A DNA stretch of 64,000 nt, taken from the NCBI RefSeq assembly GCF_040807025.1, contig NC_090943.1:26627213-26691212 (forward strand). Reading direction: 5' to 3'. The notes under the pieces are model-generated. The model worked only from the letters and a program-made list of their open reading frames with translations. It did no database searches and was not told the DNA's origin. This stretch comes from Struthio camelus. Its lineage: Eukaryota; Chordata; Aves; Struthioniformes; Struthionidae. The translations under genes were made by a program, and so were the position numbers. Positions 49,201 through 62,200 of the stretch are shown here, one piece after another. Each line of letters begins with the position of its first letter. The first letter of the stretch is position 1.

Positions 49201-50462
49201 GATCCTCCCATGATAATTTTGGCTTAAAACACAAGTCCTTTTAGCTGCTTGGTCCCATTGGCAGTAGGGAGGCTTTCCTGGCCATAGCTGGGGGGGTTCC
49301 TCACATTAGCACTAGCAGTCTTGCAGATCTCTTCTCTCTGTACCTTATGAGTTGAGCCTGAAGGCTTAGGCAACGATTCACACCCATATGAAAAAAAAGG
49401 AATTTTGTTTTTCTTGCTTTGTACTGGAGCCCGTTGTTACCTTATATATGTTTGCAGCACAAAACTGTCCCCAGATAAATGCTTTGTTCTGAAGTGTCTG
49501 ATTAGATTTGAAACGGTACCAACATAATTTAAAAAATGGGCAAACATTTAGGAAGCAAAGCTTGAGGACTTAAGAATGGGGCTTTGTTTTTCACAGTTTA
49601 TTTCTTTGAGCTCTTCAAACACTCCCAGATGTGAAATAGCTGTTTAAGGACAAAATAAGCGCCCTAGGATTGGGTCCTGAACACATCTCACAAGCGTTAT
49701 GAGCCCCATATTAATTTAATATTAACCCAATGACTATGTAAAAGCAGATGAGATAATACTATGCCCTGTAAGAAAAAAGAAAGGGTTAACTGCATTTACT
49801 TACCAGCTGAAATTCACTCTGCGCATTTACTTAGTCAATAATACCTCTTATATGAACACTTAAGGGGAGAAGCAAATATTGTTTCTGTCATAGGGGAGAG
49901 ATTTCAGTGAATTAGCAAAATAGGCCTTAATAAGCAGCATATAATTGCAAATGCAACAATTTGTAGATAAAAGCAATACCACTTTGAGAGTTTAGTTGTA
50001 GACAATGTTTTTAAAATTTAAATACTTTTAGAAAGCATCCTGATTTTGTAGGCCACAGCAACTGTTAGAGATCTCAACTTGTATTTAGTTTAAACTTCCA
50101 GTGTAACCACATCAGAGATTCTTCCATGCATGAGGTCTTGCCCTTGTTTGCATTCAAATCAGCAGCATTAAGTTGCTTATCTTGAGGCGGAATAAACTCT
50201 AGTCTTCCAGTCAGACAACGCTTCATGAAGACCCACATTCAGCCACCGACATCATGTGAAATGCTGCTGATTTGAGACCTCACAAGTCTTGCTTTTTCCC
50301 AGTATTCCAAGGCTTTGTTGCAGTACATGAAAGTGCTGGCCATGATTTAGCTACACTTAATGGGAAACTGTACAATAACCATTAAACTATAACATAAACA
50401 CTCCCTCTGTGTTGAGGGGGGGTATGTCAGCCACCATAATGGACTCTTTGTAGTTACTTCTT
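46206..50462. other. Intergenic 3' flank of FZD1
   Basis: AT-rich with homopolymers (A12 near 47049, T18 near 47899, C-rich tract 48389-48410 followed by T8). No coding, RNA-gene or recognised repeat. Confidence 0.55.
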
Positions 50463-50524
50463 CAGAAAGATAACTAAAGTGATAGACTTCATTAGTTTCA
50501 TTGCAATGAATTAGTTATCTTCTG
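50463..50524. repeat. Nested inverted repeat
   Basis: Outer arms CAGAAAGATAACTAA (50463-50477) and TTAGTTATCTTCTG (50511-50524) pair over 14 bp with one bulged A. Inside, next to the right arm, is a perfect 14-bp palindrome TTCATTGCAATGAA (50497-50510). Confidence 0.9.
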
Positions 50525-53141
50525 GATGGTTTTTGTTGTTAAACTGCCATGTCTAATAAGGTCTATCCTTGGCTAACATTTAAAGGTACCATATTTCAGT
50601 AGTGCTACTCTGTAAGCGAGACTTGTTCACGTTATGCTATCACAGGAATCCCTTTGGGTGAGGGAGAGCAGTATTTTTGTGTAGTTCTAGTATAACTTTG
50701 TTAGTATTAATTGGTTGTTACAACACAAATTGAAAGAAATAGTCATTTATCTTGGGATAGTTTAATGACAAATATCACATGAAAAATAAGAGTGGCTTGT
50801 ATCCCTAAAGTGGGATGTCTTTATGCTATTTTGTTGCCTACTTATGTGAATAATTCACATCTTTTTATAACTGTTTTAACATATAACTGTGACTCAGTGT
50901 TAGTCTCATTACTGTGTTTAACTGAGATTAATAGTATGACTCATCAATGCTGTATGACTTGTCATGTTGTCTTGTTCATGTTAATTACTATTGCTTCATT
51001 ACTGGTAGCTTGTTTCACCTCCACTGCCATGCCTGGAATACTACAAAAGCTAAAGATAGAACAGATAGCCACAGGAGTTTGCAGGCTGCTTTAGAAAGAC
51101 GCAGCGCAGCAGTGCTCCTTAGCAGCTGGCGTCTTCCCAATTCAAGGTGCACTGCTGCATCTTGGGCATTAGGCTAACACCCTCCTCAGAGGTATCATTT
51201 GCGTTCTTCTGTGAACTCCATGGGTGTCCTATTGGCAAGAGCACTGCCGGGGATGTGCTGAATTGGCTCGTTTTCCTGGCTCTGTGCAAGTTTTTTTGTT
51301 TTGTTTTTCCCCCACCTACCTAGGGTGGAGGCTATGCTGGCTGCTTTCAGTCCCTGCGTTTGACTCAGGAAGTTACCGGCAGCATGTGCCATTACATCCC
51401 TTGCAGCAAGCCAATCTTAGGCTCATATTCTGCTGCTCCCTGTGCCAGGCTGCCTCTGATAATTTCACTGGGAGTTGCATTGCTCTAACCATTGACAGTA
51501 TGTAGCTCCTCAGACACAGTTCATTCTTGAGGACTAATTTTGAAAGATCATTGCTGTGCAAATAGGGAAGCAACTTACTCTATATTGTTTGACAGCTCCT
51601 TTATTCACGACATTTTACTTTTAAATACAAGCACAAAGACTGTCCGAAAGGAGCTGATCTTGAGTTAATACTGATCAGTGTAGTGTGAGCAAATAAGGAT
51701 TATTCACTCCTTCAAATTCAAGTATTACTGTACATTATGATAAATTGGCTCTTTATAAAAGTGAGAAGAAAAGGGTGCAATCGCACCTTCATGATTGCCT
51801 TGAGGAAAATGAGTGTTTCATTTGTACCCCACTGCTGTACAAATGCATCTACAGAGGCAAAAAAAGAAAAAAACCCTCCAGGTGGGCTTCTCAAAATATT
51901 TGTTTAACTGAAAAAAAATTGTAGAAAAAACAGCTCATCACAAAGTCAAATTTTGCTGTGACTCTTGTTTACTTTTCAGTTCTTTTCTATCTGTAATGGT
52001 AAAGCTTCACATTTATTTTCTGTGAACACAGAGGGGAATTAGTCACTTCTTAGCACAAAGCCCTCAGTTAAAAGACTGCAAGTTGTTTATTTACTTATTA
52101 AATAAAAACATTTAGCTTCTACGACTTCTGAGGGAAGCGGAAGAAAATTTTGCAACACGTTCAAGGGTTTAGTGTTTTGTAGGGTTGGACACTTAACTGC
52201 TCCTGAAATTAATGGAAGCAAATGGTGCTCAGCTGAAAAGCTAAGCAAATGGAATCTGTCAGATTCTAATTACTAGCTGCCATTGGGATCACTGTAAAAT
52301 AGTATCTGACTAGTCTTTGCTTCCTAAAACAAAGATTAGCAGTTGCTGAGTGGTGGAAGACACCCAACAATAAGTCTGAATGGTGACCTCATATGGAGAT
52401 CCCTATGAAAGGTGCTGCCAGGCTTGTTCCCCAGGAAGGCAGGGCTTCGGGATGTGGGTGAGGAGAGGATAAAGAAGCAGTAGGAGGAGGGCAGCAGGGG
52501 ATGAGAGTCTGAATGGGCCAGGTTTGACATAAGCTTGGGACTGCCGCCCTGCAGAGTTTGTACCTCTTCTGCTGCAGGTAGCTGAAGGCCACCATAGCTC
52601 AGGTACAGGAAGAGAATGGCTCCTCGGAGCATGCAGAAGCCATGGGGAGGCTGTGCAGCGGGTGCCCAAGAGTCACAGACGATGGAGGCAGAAAGTGGCT
52701 TTTGTTCAGGTGTTTCTGAATAGTGACAAGAGGAAATCCTCTTGCTTGGGAGTGCTGCTTCTCATCAGACAGCCTCCTCTGCTCTCCCTGCTCCCCTCAC
52801 GGATGCCTGCTGGGTCCATCCTCTACTTCCATCCTCACCCCAGGCATTGGGCTGCCCCAAGGGAAAGGCTGGAAAGCTCAGGTTGCAGTTGGTGGTGGCT
52901 CAGGGGAGGAGGGAAGGATGGGCCCAACCGGAGAGCCTACTTTTTGTAGCTGGCAACCTCGGGATTCATAGGGTTCCAGCCAGGTTTCCCTGGACCCTGT
53001 TTTCCATTCCAAGATTAGACATCTACTCCCCTCAAGGGAGAATGGAAAGGAAATTCTGTGGTAAGCTTTGCTGTATTTCCAGCTGACTTTTTCCACAGAA
53101 GTGGGCTATTGGGCCCAATGTTTTTCAAGATCTCTTTACAA
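50525..53141. other. Intergenic, no gene recognised
   Basis: Includes a somewhat GC-richer block at about 52330-53000 with overlapping open frames on both strands (for example 52653-52949 and 52742-53086) that show no family signature. Around 51104 and 51152 a 10-bp inverted pair GCAGCAGTGC/GCACTGCTGC is present. Confidence 0.5.
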
Positions 53142-53218
53142 TAGGAGTAAGATTCTGCTCCTTCTGAAGGCAATAGTGAGTCTCCTATTGGCCTCCATAG
53201 GGCCAGAACTTCACCTTG
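53142..53218. repeat. Ancient palindromic repeat fragment
   Basis: AGATTCTGCTCC, then a decayed CTGAAGGCAATAGTGAGTC, then CCTATTGGCCTCCATAGGG and GCCAGAACTTCACCTT. The order matches the amniote family with core CTGAAGTCAATGG ... CATTGGCTTCAATGGGGCCAGGATTTCACC. Confidence 0.6.
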
Positions 53219-53930
53219 GGGTCAGGATGCATTAGGAAGTACTTTGAGATCCTGGTGACAAAAAAAGGTAAGGTCAAAAATACCTTAAAGATTTCTCATT
53301 CTAAAGCTGCTCATAGTGCTAGCTCATTTCATCAGGCTTTAAAAATGCTTTCAATGTTTTTCTGATACCATTTATTAAGGGTATATAGGTACTATCCAGG
53401 GGCAAAGACATTATCTGTGAATCTGTGAATCTTCAGTACCTCTTTCCTCTGTTTTGTCAGAAAAAAAAAAAAGAGATCAAGAATAGTTTCTTAAAATGAT
53501 TGGTTACAATATACTTGTTTTGATTTTAGGGTCTTTAAAGAAAAGTTGTCACAACTATTTGAAATGGGGCTACTTTTACTTCTATGCCTGACAGTCTGAA
53601 TGTCTAGAAGGTAATTTCTACCATCATTTGTTTTTCCAATTCTTTAAAAAAAGTTCTATTTTATGCTTCCTCAGAACTGGTTTTTCTTGCAGCAGTTCTG
53701 GAAATAGCTTTTCTTCACAGCCAGTAACAGGCTGTGTACCATCCGCGAAGCCAGTCTGGAGAGCAGGCATAGGCAAACTGCAAAACAACATAACGTGGAA
53801 TTAACACTTCATGTTGACACCCATTAAAAATATTCACCAGGATTGACTCAGCCTGCCCATGTAGCATAGTAATATGCTCGGCTCTGAGTGATTCAAGATC
53901 TTATCTTCTCTCAGTGCAAGTTCAACGTGG

Positions 53931-54002
53931 AGAGCCTGATCCTGTTCTCATTAACCTCCAAAGGAGTTTTGCTGCTAACTTCAAAGGGAATTATTACATC
54001 AG
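53931..54002. repeat. Ancient palindromic repeat fragment (GAGCCTGATCCTG type)
   Basis: GAGCCTGATCCTGTTCTCATT, then CCTCCAAAGGAGTTTTGCTG and TAACTTCAAAGGGA, follow the pattern GCCTGATCCTGCTCTCATTGAAGTCAATGGGAGTTTTGCCATTGACTTCAATGGG familiar from reptile and bird genomes. Confidence 0.6.
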
Positions 54003-54050
54003 CAGCAATTAGAGCAAAGCAACCAGCTCTTATATTTCTGTATCTTTTCC

Positions 54051-54116
54051 CTTTTTTCTTTTTTTTTTTTTTTGCATAATCCAAACTACAGCAGAACAAC
54101 AACAACAACAGCAAAA
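54051..54116 (+). repeat. Poly(T) tract and (AAC)n repeat
   Basis: A T-rich run with about 16 consecutive T at the end (to 54074) is followed 22 bases later by five to six AAC units. Confidence 0.85.
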
Positions 54117-55555
54117 CGCAAGGAAGCAATAGAAATAAATCTGCTTTCTGTTTGAGCGGTGTTGTTGCATGATGGCTCTGTTTATTTGGAAGTCTTAAGT
54201 GCAAATTGAGTGTAGAAACCAGCAAGAGCTGAGATTATTAAGAGTTTGACTATATATGTAGCAGAGTACCCTCAATTCCCATTGTCCCCTTGACAGGAAT
54301 CTTTCAAATTACCTAACATTTCTTGGCACTTTGCACAGCTACTTGCGAAGGAAGGCCTTAGAACCCTGCTGAAAACTGGAGCTGAACAATTACATGTAGC
54401 CACTGTTAATACATCCATATAAACAACAGTTCCTGAAGTGGTCACTGTAAACAGTTATTCTAAACCCCAGGGAAGTTAATACTCATTCCTTTTTTGTTTT
54501 CACTGTGCATAGCTTTTGAAAGAGAGGAGGTGTATGTGGAGGAGGGGTAGGATGGAGCAACCGTTGGGGATTTTGCTTGTTTTTCTGTTTCCTCCAGGCT
54601 GTCAGATTAGATAGCAGAATGAATTCACCGGTATTTTGCATTTTTAGTTTTTTTTTAATAGAAGAGAAGCAGAATCCACAAATATACCAATCCCTACGGG
54701 TGAGGGGGCAGCAAGTACGTCAGTCAGCCATTTTACATGCTTTGCACGTTTTAAAATCCCTCCTATGCTGGAAGAGCGTGGTACCAAATGTGTCAGGCAC
54801 CGCGGTGGTGCTCTGGGAGTGACAGCATGTTCTGCTGTGGTTGCAGAGGGACCATCGCTGCCTGGGAAGGGTCGGACATGCTCCCTGCCTCTGCTCTTGG
54901 ACCTCCTTCAGCTGTGCACCAGGACTGCCAGCCCCTGTCTCAGTCCTGACACTGGTCTCTGTTGCACATTTGTCCCCAGTGAAGTCATACAAGATCATCA
55001 CCAACTGCTTCCTGGCACCCACCGGTAATGAGACGGTGACAGGCATGAACAGTCACTCCCATTGTGGCCCACACGCAAACTCACAGTCTTCAGTGTAAAG
55101 GGTCTTGTATGCCATTTCCTGTTCACTGAACTTCATTTACCTAGTTCAAAACCTATTAAGTCATCTGCTGTGGGGGCTGCTCCGTGGTCTCCTGAGGATG
55201 TAAACACAAATCAGCTTGCTTCTAGTCTTTGAGGGTTTTTTTCCCCTACCCTACTCTTGCCCTGTTTGATCTCAGTCAACCTTGCCAGCTCCTTTCTGTG
55301 CCTGAAGGTGGTTTCTTTACCCCTGCACTGCAAACGGCCTCCTTGCTCCGGGCTGGCATTCCTCCCAGCTGTTTCCTTCTCACTTTGGCAAACCTAATGC
55401 TGAAGCCAGGGCAAATGGCACGGTGGAGAGATGAACCTCTGTTTTTTCCTCCATTGTAACTACCTCAGTCACTGGCAACTTTACTTTCCTCCTGTGGGTC
55501 CTTATGAGCGTAGGTATTTGAGCCTGTGTCACTGACGATGACTATTCATTGGAAC
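54117..55555. other. Intergenic, no gene recognised
   Basis: Mixed composition. Overlapping open frames at 54720-55098 on both strands show no protein family signature. No repeat recognised. Confidence 0.5.
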
Positions 55556-55690
55556 TGAGCTGCAGCTCAGCGGTTAGCGTGCCCTCCGGGACTTAACATC
55601 TGGGTTCCAGTACCAGCTCCAAGGCAGAGAGCAGGACTAGGACTCAAATTTTCCACATCTCACTTATATATCCTGATAAATAGGTTAATC
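55556..55690. repeat. tRNA-like inverted SINE/MITE relic
   Basis: The left half carries an A-box-like CAGCTCAGCGGTTAG at about 55563 and a B-box-like GGTTCCAGTAC at 55603-55613. The right half, after CAAGGCAG, reads GAGCAGGACTAGGACTCAAA and TTCCACATCTCAC, an imperfect reverse complement of the left half. This head-to-head tRNA-like hairpin matches an old repeat seen in turtles and other reptiles. A functional tRNA is excluded: no full cloverleaf, and the B box is decayed. Confidence 0.6.
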
Positions 55691-56154
55691 TGAGCATGTG
55701 TCCTCACTTTTTCACACACACACAAAAAACTCTACTAACCATCTTAGGTTTCTCATAATGCAAGATGGGAAGAAAATAGAACCTGTGGAGTTTCAGAGGA
55801 CAGGAAGGTGACTTTTTTTCCAAAGCACCGTGAGAAATGCTGGGGCCTGGCTTTTCAGTTAGCATCCAGTCAAGCCATAGCACTGTACTGTCTTCTTTCT
55901 GGTGTTAGCAGAACACAAACACCTTTCTGAAATGTATTGTGTGGATGAACTTTGACATGCATAATATAGAAACAAACACACATTTTTAGCAATTAAAAGT
56001 GCTGAATGAGACAAACATCCAGAGGTTTCGGCAGAAGCTCTGTTACTGAGAGTCTTAAAATCAAAACAAGCTATCTTTCCAAAAGATAAGTTCTTACACA
56101 CCATCAAATTATTTGATGCAGAAATTACTGGCAAAATTCTGTGGCTTGTTTGAG

Positions 56155-56215
56155 GCAAAAGGTCAGGTGAAATAATTCTACATGTTCCTTCTGGACTTAA
56201 ACTCTATCTGTAAGT
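56155..56215 (+). repeat. Possible old CR1 3' end
   Basis: GGTCAGGTGAAATAATTCT followed by GTTCCTTCTGGACTTAAACT and CTATCTG resembles the 3' end of older CR1 subfamilies (GGTCCCTTCTGGCCTTAAAATCTATGA). Short and diverged, so tentative. Confidence 0.35.
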
Positions 56216-58959
56216 GACAGCTGCAGTAGTTCACCTGAGCCTCCTACTGCCATCATGCTGTGCATTGCCTGACATTTGGGAATTACTCAAATGTTTCTGC
56301 ACTGAGTGTGCTGATGGATGTTATCAGGGAGGTTCATCAATAGTCCCAGAATGCACTACAGCAACTGAAAACCAGTGAAAACTGGATGCAGCAACATGAC
56401 TGTCAACCCCAACATTGCTCAGCAGAAACACTAAAAATTCGCAAGGATAAGCAAAGACATTAACCATGCCATGAAGCCAGTTTGCCTCTCTGGGATGAAA
56501 AGGATTGAAGAGGTAAGCGATGCTAGCACATAAATGTTCCGATAGTTTGTTTAGAAAGACTTGATGTTCTTCCATTATGTTCCACCTCAAAAATAATTGT
56601 TTTAGGTAATCACGAAAACATGTCCTGTGGCATAAAACAATCCTTTGTACCACCTCTGAGTCTGTTTAGAAGATACTATTTTGGCAAGTGCTTTAATAGC
56701 CACTGAAATGCCCAGTGCATGTTAACAATCTAGCCAATAAGTTATAGATTCCTTTTTTTCCCCCCAATTCATTGAGGAACATTGACAAAACTGCAAACAT
56801 ATGTTTCTGCTGCTAAAGCTTAGCCTTATCACAGTTTGAAAATGTGGAAAATCAATTACATGCTTTGAATTACTCCCTTTATTGCTATAAAAGAATTTCT
56901 TCATTCTTTCAGGGTAGTGTACACTTTGTAACATCTACCGCTAACAGGCTGTTAGGACTTTCTGCTAAATTAATGCACTACAAGTAAACTAAACAGAAGG
57001 CCCATGGAATGCTAAACATCCACTTTCTCTTCTGTTGTGGCTGTGCTGCAGCTTGGGAACCCTCAGCCTTGTTGCTACAACATCTGGACAACATTTGGGG
57101 CTGTCTCTCAAGTACACGGGTGTGCACCTCCGGTGAATTTTAACTTTCAACATCTCTCTGCCTCTAATCTATATTTAATGTTTCATGACTAGTAGTCAAA
57201 GAAACTTCAGCTAAATATCAGGTTGGAATGAAAATGATCCTTGGGAAAACGCTCATTTTCAGCATTCGCCAGCAAAGTATCTGTGACAGAGACGTTCCCT
57301 GGAGATTTGTAGCCCATTCTCTCACAGAAATAATAATTAAGACTCGTGATTACTGTGCCCACATAATCAAAGATCGCTTCATAAAATGTACTCCCTAAAG
57401 GGAAGAATTCTCTGCTCCTAACTGGATGTCAGTCAGAGGGATCAGCACCCCCAGGGATCTGGAGTCTTTGCTTGCCCTTTTCATTACAGTGTTGTTAGCA
57501 TTGTGTTACTTCATATTCTTCTCAATGCAAATGAGGAGGTAATCATGTGTAAATCGTGCCCTCCAGAAGGCACATGTGGTGAGTTTTTTTCCCCCAAATC
57601 TACCACAGGGATTTCTCACATGGAACATAATTACATCTCTGCCATATGGGCTCATTTATATTCTATTACAGGTTAAGCTAATACGACTCAGAAATATGCT
57701 AAAAATACCTCAAAGTATTTTGAGCACTGTCAAAACACTTGTCATTTCTTGCTTGCCTATTTGATTGTGAATGACTTTATATTTATTTAGAGATCCACAG
57801 TGCCAAGTAACTTAAAAAAAGGCTAGTTTTATGTTGCCCAGTTCCCAGTAAAAATTTTAATTCTCTCCCATGTCACGCTCCTTAGCTAATCACAACTAGA
57901 TCAGTCACAATAAAACTGAAAAGCCTCTAAGACATATTTACCTGAAGCAACACCTTTGTGGGTTTTAGGTTTCCCAAGAGAAAAGGAGCACATATTTCAG
58001 AGGTATGACAATAGCGTTGTCATTATTAGACTAGATCAGGCCTTGTTTGATGTAATTACTTTGCCTTGACAAAGATACACTTGCACTTTAGACATAATAA
58101 AGTACAAACCTCTCTACCCACAGAAGAAGGGCTATTGCAGAAATAGTAGTTGCCTATAAAAGGATGGTAAGATAAAACTAGGTCATCGTAAATGAAATAC
58201 TTTAAAAACGAAAGCAACTAAAGGTCATATGACATTGTTTTCAAAACTGTGGCATGACATAATAATATGTTATCTTCCAATTTCAATGGAAATTTTATAT
58301 TTCACTGTAAGATTTTATTTGACAAGAGTTTTTTTCCCCCAATTTCTAAAATTAATACTACTAACACATCTGGGTGAAATTTGGATCCATGAAAATCAAT
58401 GGTTTTTGTTCTGTTCAGTCACACATTCAGTATTTCACCCACTGAAATTTTACTGTTTCCTTTATTCTGCTAACTAAGGAGCAAGGATGTAGATAGTAAT
58501 ATACAGTTAGGAGGATTAGGCCAGGGGATGGGAAAGGATGGCACTGGACCTGCACATGACAATATTTTGCAAAAGTAATGCTTGATGTTAGTTCCCAAGA
58601 AGATATTTCCTGTAAGCTGGACTGGGGTTTTGAAAACAGCAGCTGAATGTCTCCTATACCTGTGAGATAGAATTCAGTCCTAGTTTATAAAGTCCTTTAA
58701 GGTTTTCAGTGATGAAAAATTCTGGGTCACTATAAAATAAATTCTAGTACTTTTCTAGAATTGGTCTAATATTTTTCAAAGCTTTATTGGGATGTGTTTG
58801 CTGTTTTGTTTTTTGTTTTTTAATTGCACCATAGAGTTATCAACATTTTAAAATATTCAGCATTTAAACACCAAGCCCAACCTTTTTGTAATGTTTTTTG
58901 CATGTTTTAGAGAATAATAACTGTTACTGATACTGTGTCTTCAGACTTCTGTGCAACAG
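56216..58959. other. Intergenic, no gene recognised
   Basis: AT-rich sequence without supportable coding, RNA or repeat features. Confidence 0.55.
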
Positions 58960-59045
58960 AGTACATAAGCACCTACCTAGCATTAGGTAGGTGAAAAGTC
59001 CCCTGAAGCCAGACATTTAAGTATTCTTCTGAATCAAAGCCCAGA
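58960..59045. repeat. Ancient palindromic repeat fragment with 10-bp perfect hairpin
   Basis: CACCTACCTA (58970-58979) and TAGGTAGGTG (58984-58993) pair around GCAT. Downstream AAGTCCCCTGAAGCCAG, ACATTTAAGTATTCTTCTGAA and TCAAAGCCC follow the amniote pattern AGTCCCATTGACTTCA ... GTGCTTAAGT ... GCTGAATCAGGGCC. Confidence 0.55.
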
Positions 59046-62000
59046 AGCTGTATCTGTAATTGGGCAATAGCACCAAACCCACAGTAGAGAGTTTCTTTGG
59101 AGTTTACTGTGTACTTACAAGATACCTTTCAAAATTAGCTGAAACAACAGATTTTTGGTCAGAATTGAGTACTAGTCGCTGCTGAATGGGGAGAGCAGGC
59201 TGTTCAACTGTGTATGCATTGTAGAAGGAAAAAAAAGTCAGGCCAGCTATGAGTTTATTACCTGAGAGAAGTGTTTTTCCAGCCTTCGTTATTCCTGAAG
59301 CAGTTTAAGGGACACTGTAGTGATTTCTTACATCAGGGAGACATAAAAAAAAGAGTTGTCCCCTGGGTTGTGCAACAAAGAGAAAAAACTTCATCTCTCA
59401 GACCTGACTCCATTAAATAATGTTTTAATTCAGCTGTCATAGACATTTGATTAAAGAACATGCTATACAATTTCTTTTACAGTGTCTATAGCCCTGATCA
59501 TGTAAAGGTATCCCATGCCCTTGGAAGAACAACCTCCCCCTTTCACTCACAAAAGGGAGTCTTTTACTCAACATCTTCACAGCTTGCTTCCTTTTTCTTC
59601 CGGCAAGGTTTTTCATTTTCAGCCTACAATTTTATTTAATACAAGAGTATGGACATTGCGGATGCGGTACTGAAAGACTGCTGTATGCCTGTCCTGCTCT
59701 TGTAGCCTTCCCTGGGCATCTCCCACTGCCGGCTGCTGAGAACAGGCCCCTGGGCTGGTCAGACCTTTGGTGTCAAGGCCGCCCTTACATCGCCATGTGA
59801 TGCTGGAGCGTGGGAACAGCCAGCTCTGCAGGGCAGGCGCAGGGCATCCCCCATGGGTGCTCATCAACCGCTATCACACTGCAAAGAAATACATTTGTTA
59901 TGCTGATCTCCTTTACTGAAAAGCTAGCTGTTCTAAAATATCCAGGACAATAAACTTTCTGAGAGAGATTGACTGTCAATATGCCTTCCTAGAGCTCTCC
60001 TTTATTAACTGTGTGCTGAAGGTGGTAATCTGGTAATATTTGCATTGCATATTTATCAGCTGTATGTCGGTATGTCAATAGTTTCCTCTAGAAAATAGGC
60101 AGGCATGGATTTTAGAGTGGCAGTACTAGGGGGAGTAGCATGCATATGTTAATTGTGCATTCTTCCTGAGGCATTTGTTTATGTGCAGTAGGCACCTGGA
60201 CAGAAGGGTCTGGCCTGGGTGTGTAAATGTGTACATTTCAACATGCAAACCATTTTGCAGAAATAGCTAAATCAAGTGCCTTTCTATGAAAATATGACAT
60301 TTAATATCCACATTGACCTTTTAAAGCAATGATTCCTGGATATACTATTCATCTCATGATTAAACTTGAGCCTTTTTTTTTTTCATCATTTGGTGGATAA
60401 ATGTAAAATTATTTTGCTTTCTAACATGATCTTCTCTGAGCTAATACCCAGCTCTCTGAAATGCTTTGTAAATAATTACAGTTCGTATCATCCATTTGGC
60501 TTACATGCAGTCTCTACTTTCTAAATCTGGGTAGATGATAATCTATTTTAATACCTGTACAAATCAATTAAATATATTTTGTGCACAGTTCTTTATATAC
60601 CAAATAGGGTAGGAGAGTAAAAGCACTTAGCAGGGAATCAGACTTCACATAAAGGTAAATTAGATAAGCCTTGCAGTATAAGTGGGGGAGGAGGTGAAAT
60701 TTAGTGTTTAATTCCCTCATCTACAGGCAGATTTCAAAAATGGCTTCCAGAAACAAAAATATAGGGTGTGATTGCAGAGCCCTTACAGACATCGCTGAGC
60801 AATTTCTCACTGGAATTATCCCACCGAAGCTTGACAATATCACCTCCAGGGTGGCTGAAAGGATACAGAGTTTCTTGCAGGGTACTTTGATGCTTTGTCT
60901 GCTCCAGAATGTAGGAAACAACCTCAGAGCTCCTAGTGGGGCTGGACTTCTGGCTTCTCTTTGCAGTTTCTGATCACCATCATAACGACGTAAGTTAGGC
61001 GCCTATAAACACTGAACTGCCTGACTGTAAAATGGACTAAAGTTCTGGTTTAGCTTGTGGATTCTATGAGAGGGGTCAGGTTCTGTGTTCAAGTCTGTGC
61101 GTAGCCTCTACTTTAGATTGCACAAATTTTGTCATTTGCAAATATTAAGCCTGCTTAAAATAAAATTTATCTGTCAAGTCTCCATTTTTCCTCTCACATC
61201 TAGCCTTACCTAGATAATGTGTAGTTGCATTGGGCAAATTTAAAGTCGACAATGACTGAAATGCTTTATACTCCTGATTAAAATCTTGCAACAGATGGAT
61301 TTAAGAAAAAACTTGAAACATATTTCAAAATATGTGGTTATAAGGATGAAGTGCTGTTCCGTGGAAACTGTTGGAAATCTAAGAATATATTGAATAAGTG
61401 TTGTTAAAATTATTCAGCATAAAACACTGCATAGAAAAAACCATTATTAGAGGGAAGATGGATTGATTCAGTTTGATGTTACAATAGTCTTCTTGATTGC
61501 AGGTGCCTTACGACAGTTTGATCTTAGAAACTGCAGAGCATCCTTTGTTCTCTTGATTTCTTGCTGATGAAAAATAGAATTTTCCTCCTCTCATCATATT
61601 CAGAATTGGTATTAAAATATGCCATACTATAAATTGACTTTGGGAGGATAGAATACCAAACAAAAATGAAAAATTATTTTAAGTCTATTCCTGTCAAAAG
61701 GGAGCATTATGTATCTGTAACGTTCTAGTTCTGTTGGAGAATTATTTTCTGGGTAATGCATAACAATGGCAGTCAGATAATCCCGCTACTGCTCCAAGCA
61801 GACCTATAGATTTTCAGTCATGACCTTGCTTTGGGTTTGTGATCTATAAAATGTGCTTCCTACCTCTTTGCCCAGCCAGTCCTCTGCCTTCCCTCCTGAC
61901 TCCCTCCTTACTCCTCCCTGCCCACTCCCCACACCCGTCTTTCCGTCAATCCCTTCCCATTCTTCATGTCCTCTGGTCCCTTGGGGCGATGTCTTTTCCC

Positions 62001-62200
62001 ATTACTTTTTCCAGCTCAGTTCCCTAGTCTCACGTCCTGTTCTCCTTGTCCAAATCAACCCCCATACGCTCTCCATCAGATAGTTCCTTATTCTTCTCTC
62101 TTGTTCATTCCCTGTCCTGCTTTTTATCAGTTTTGGTCATCTTAATGCAAGAGTCTCCCTGGTTCCTTGCCTACTCTCAAGCCTTCCTCATTTAGTGATT
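59046..62200. other. Intergenic, no gene recognised
   Basis: Gene-free. A 10-bp palindrome TAGGCGCCTA near 60997 may belong to another worn palindromic repeat. A C/T-rich segment lies at about 61860-62060. Open frames here have no motif support. Confidence 0.5.

Noticed and set aside
50463-50524. MicroRNA precursor
   Set aside because: The stem is only 14 bp with a large internal segment; too short for Drosha/Dicer processing.
55561-55613. Possible tRNA gene from A- and B-box-like sequence
   Set aside because: No cloverleaf can be drawn, the B box is altered and the sequence continues as an inverted copy. A repeat relic.
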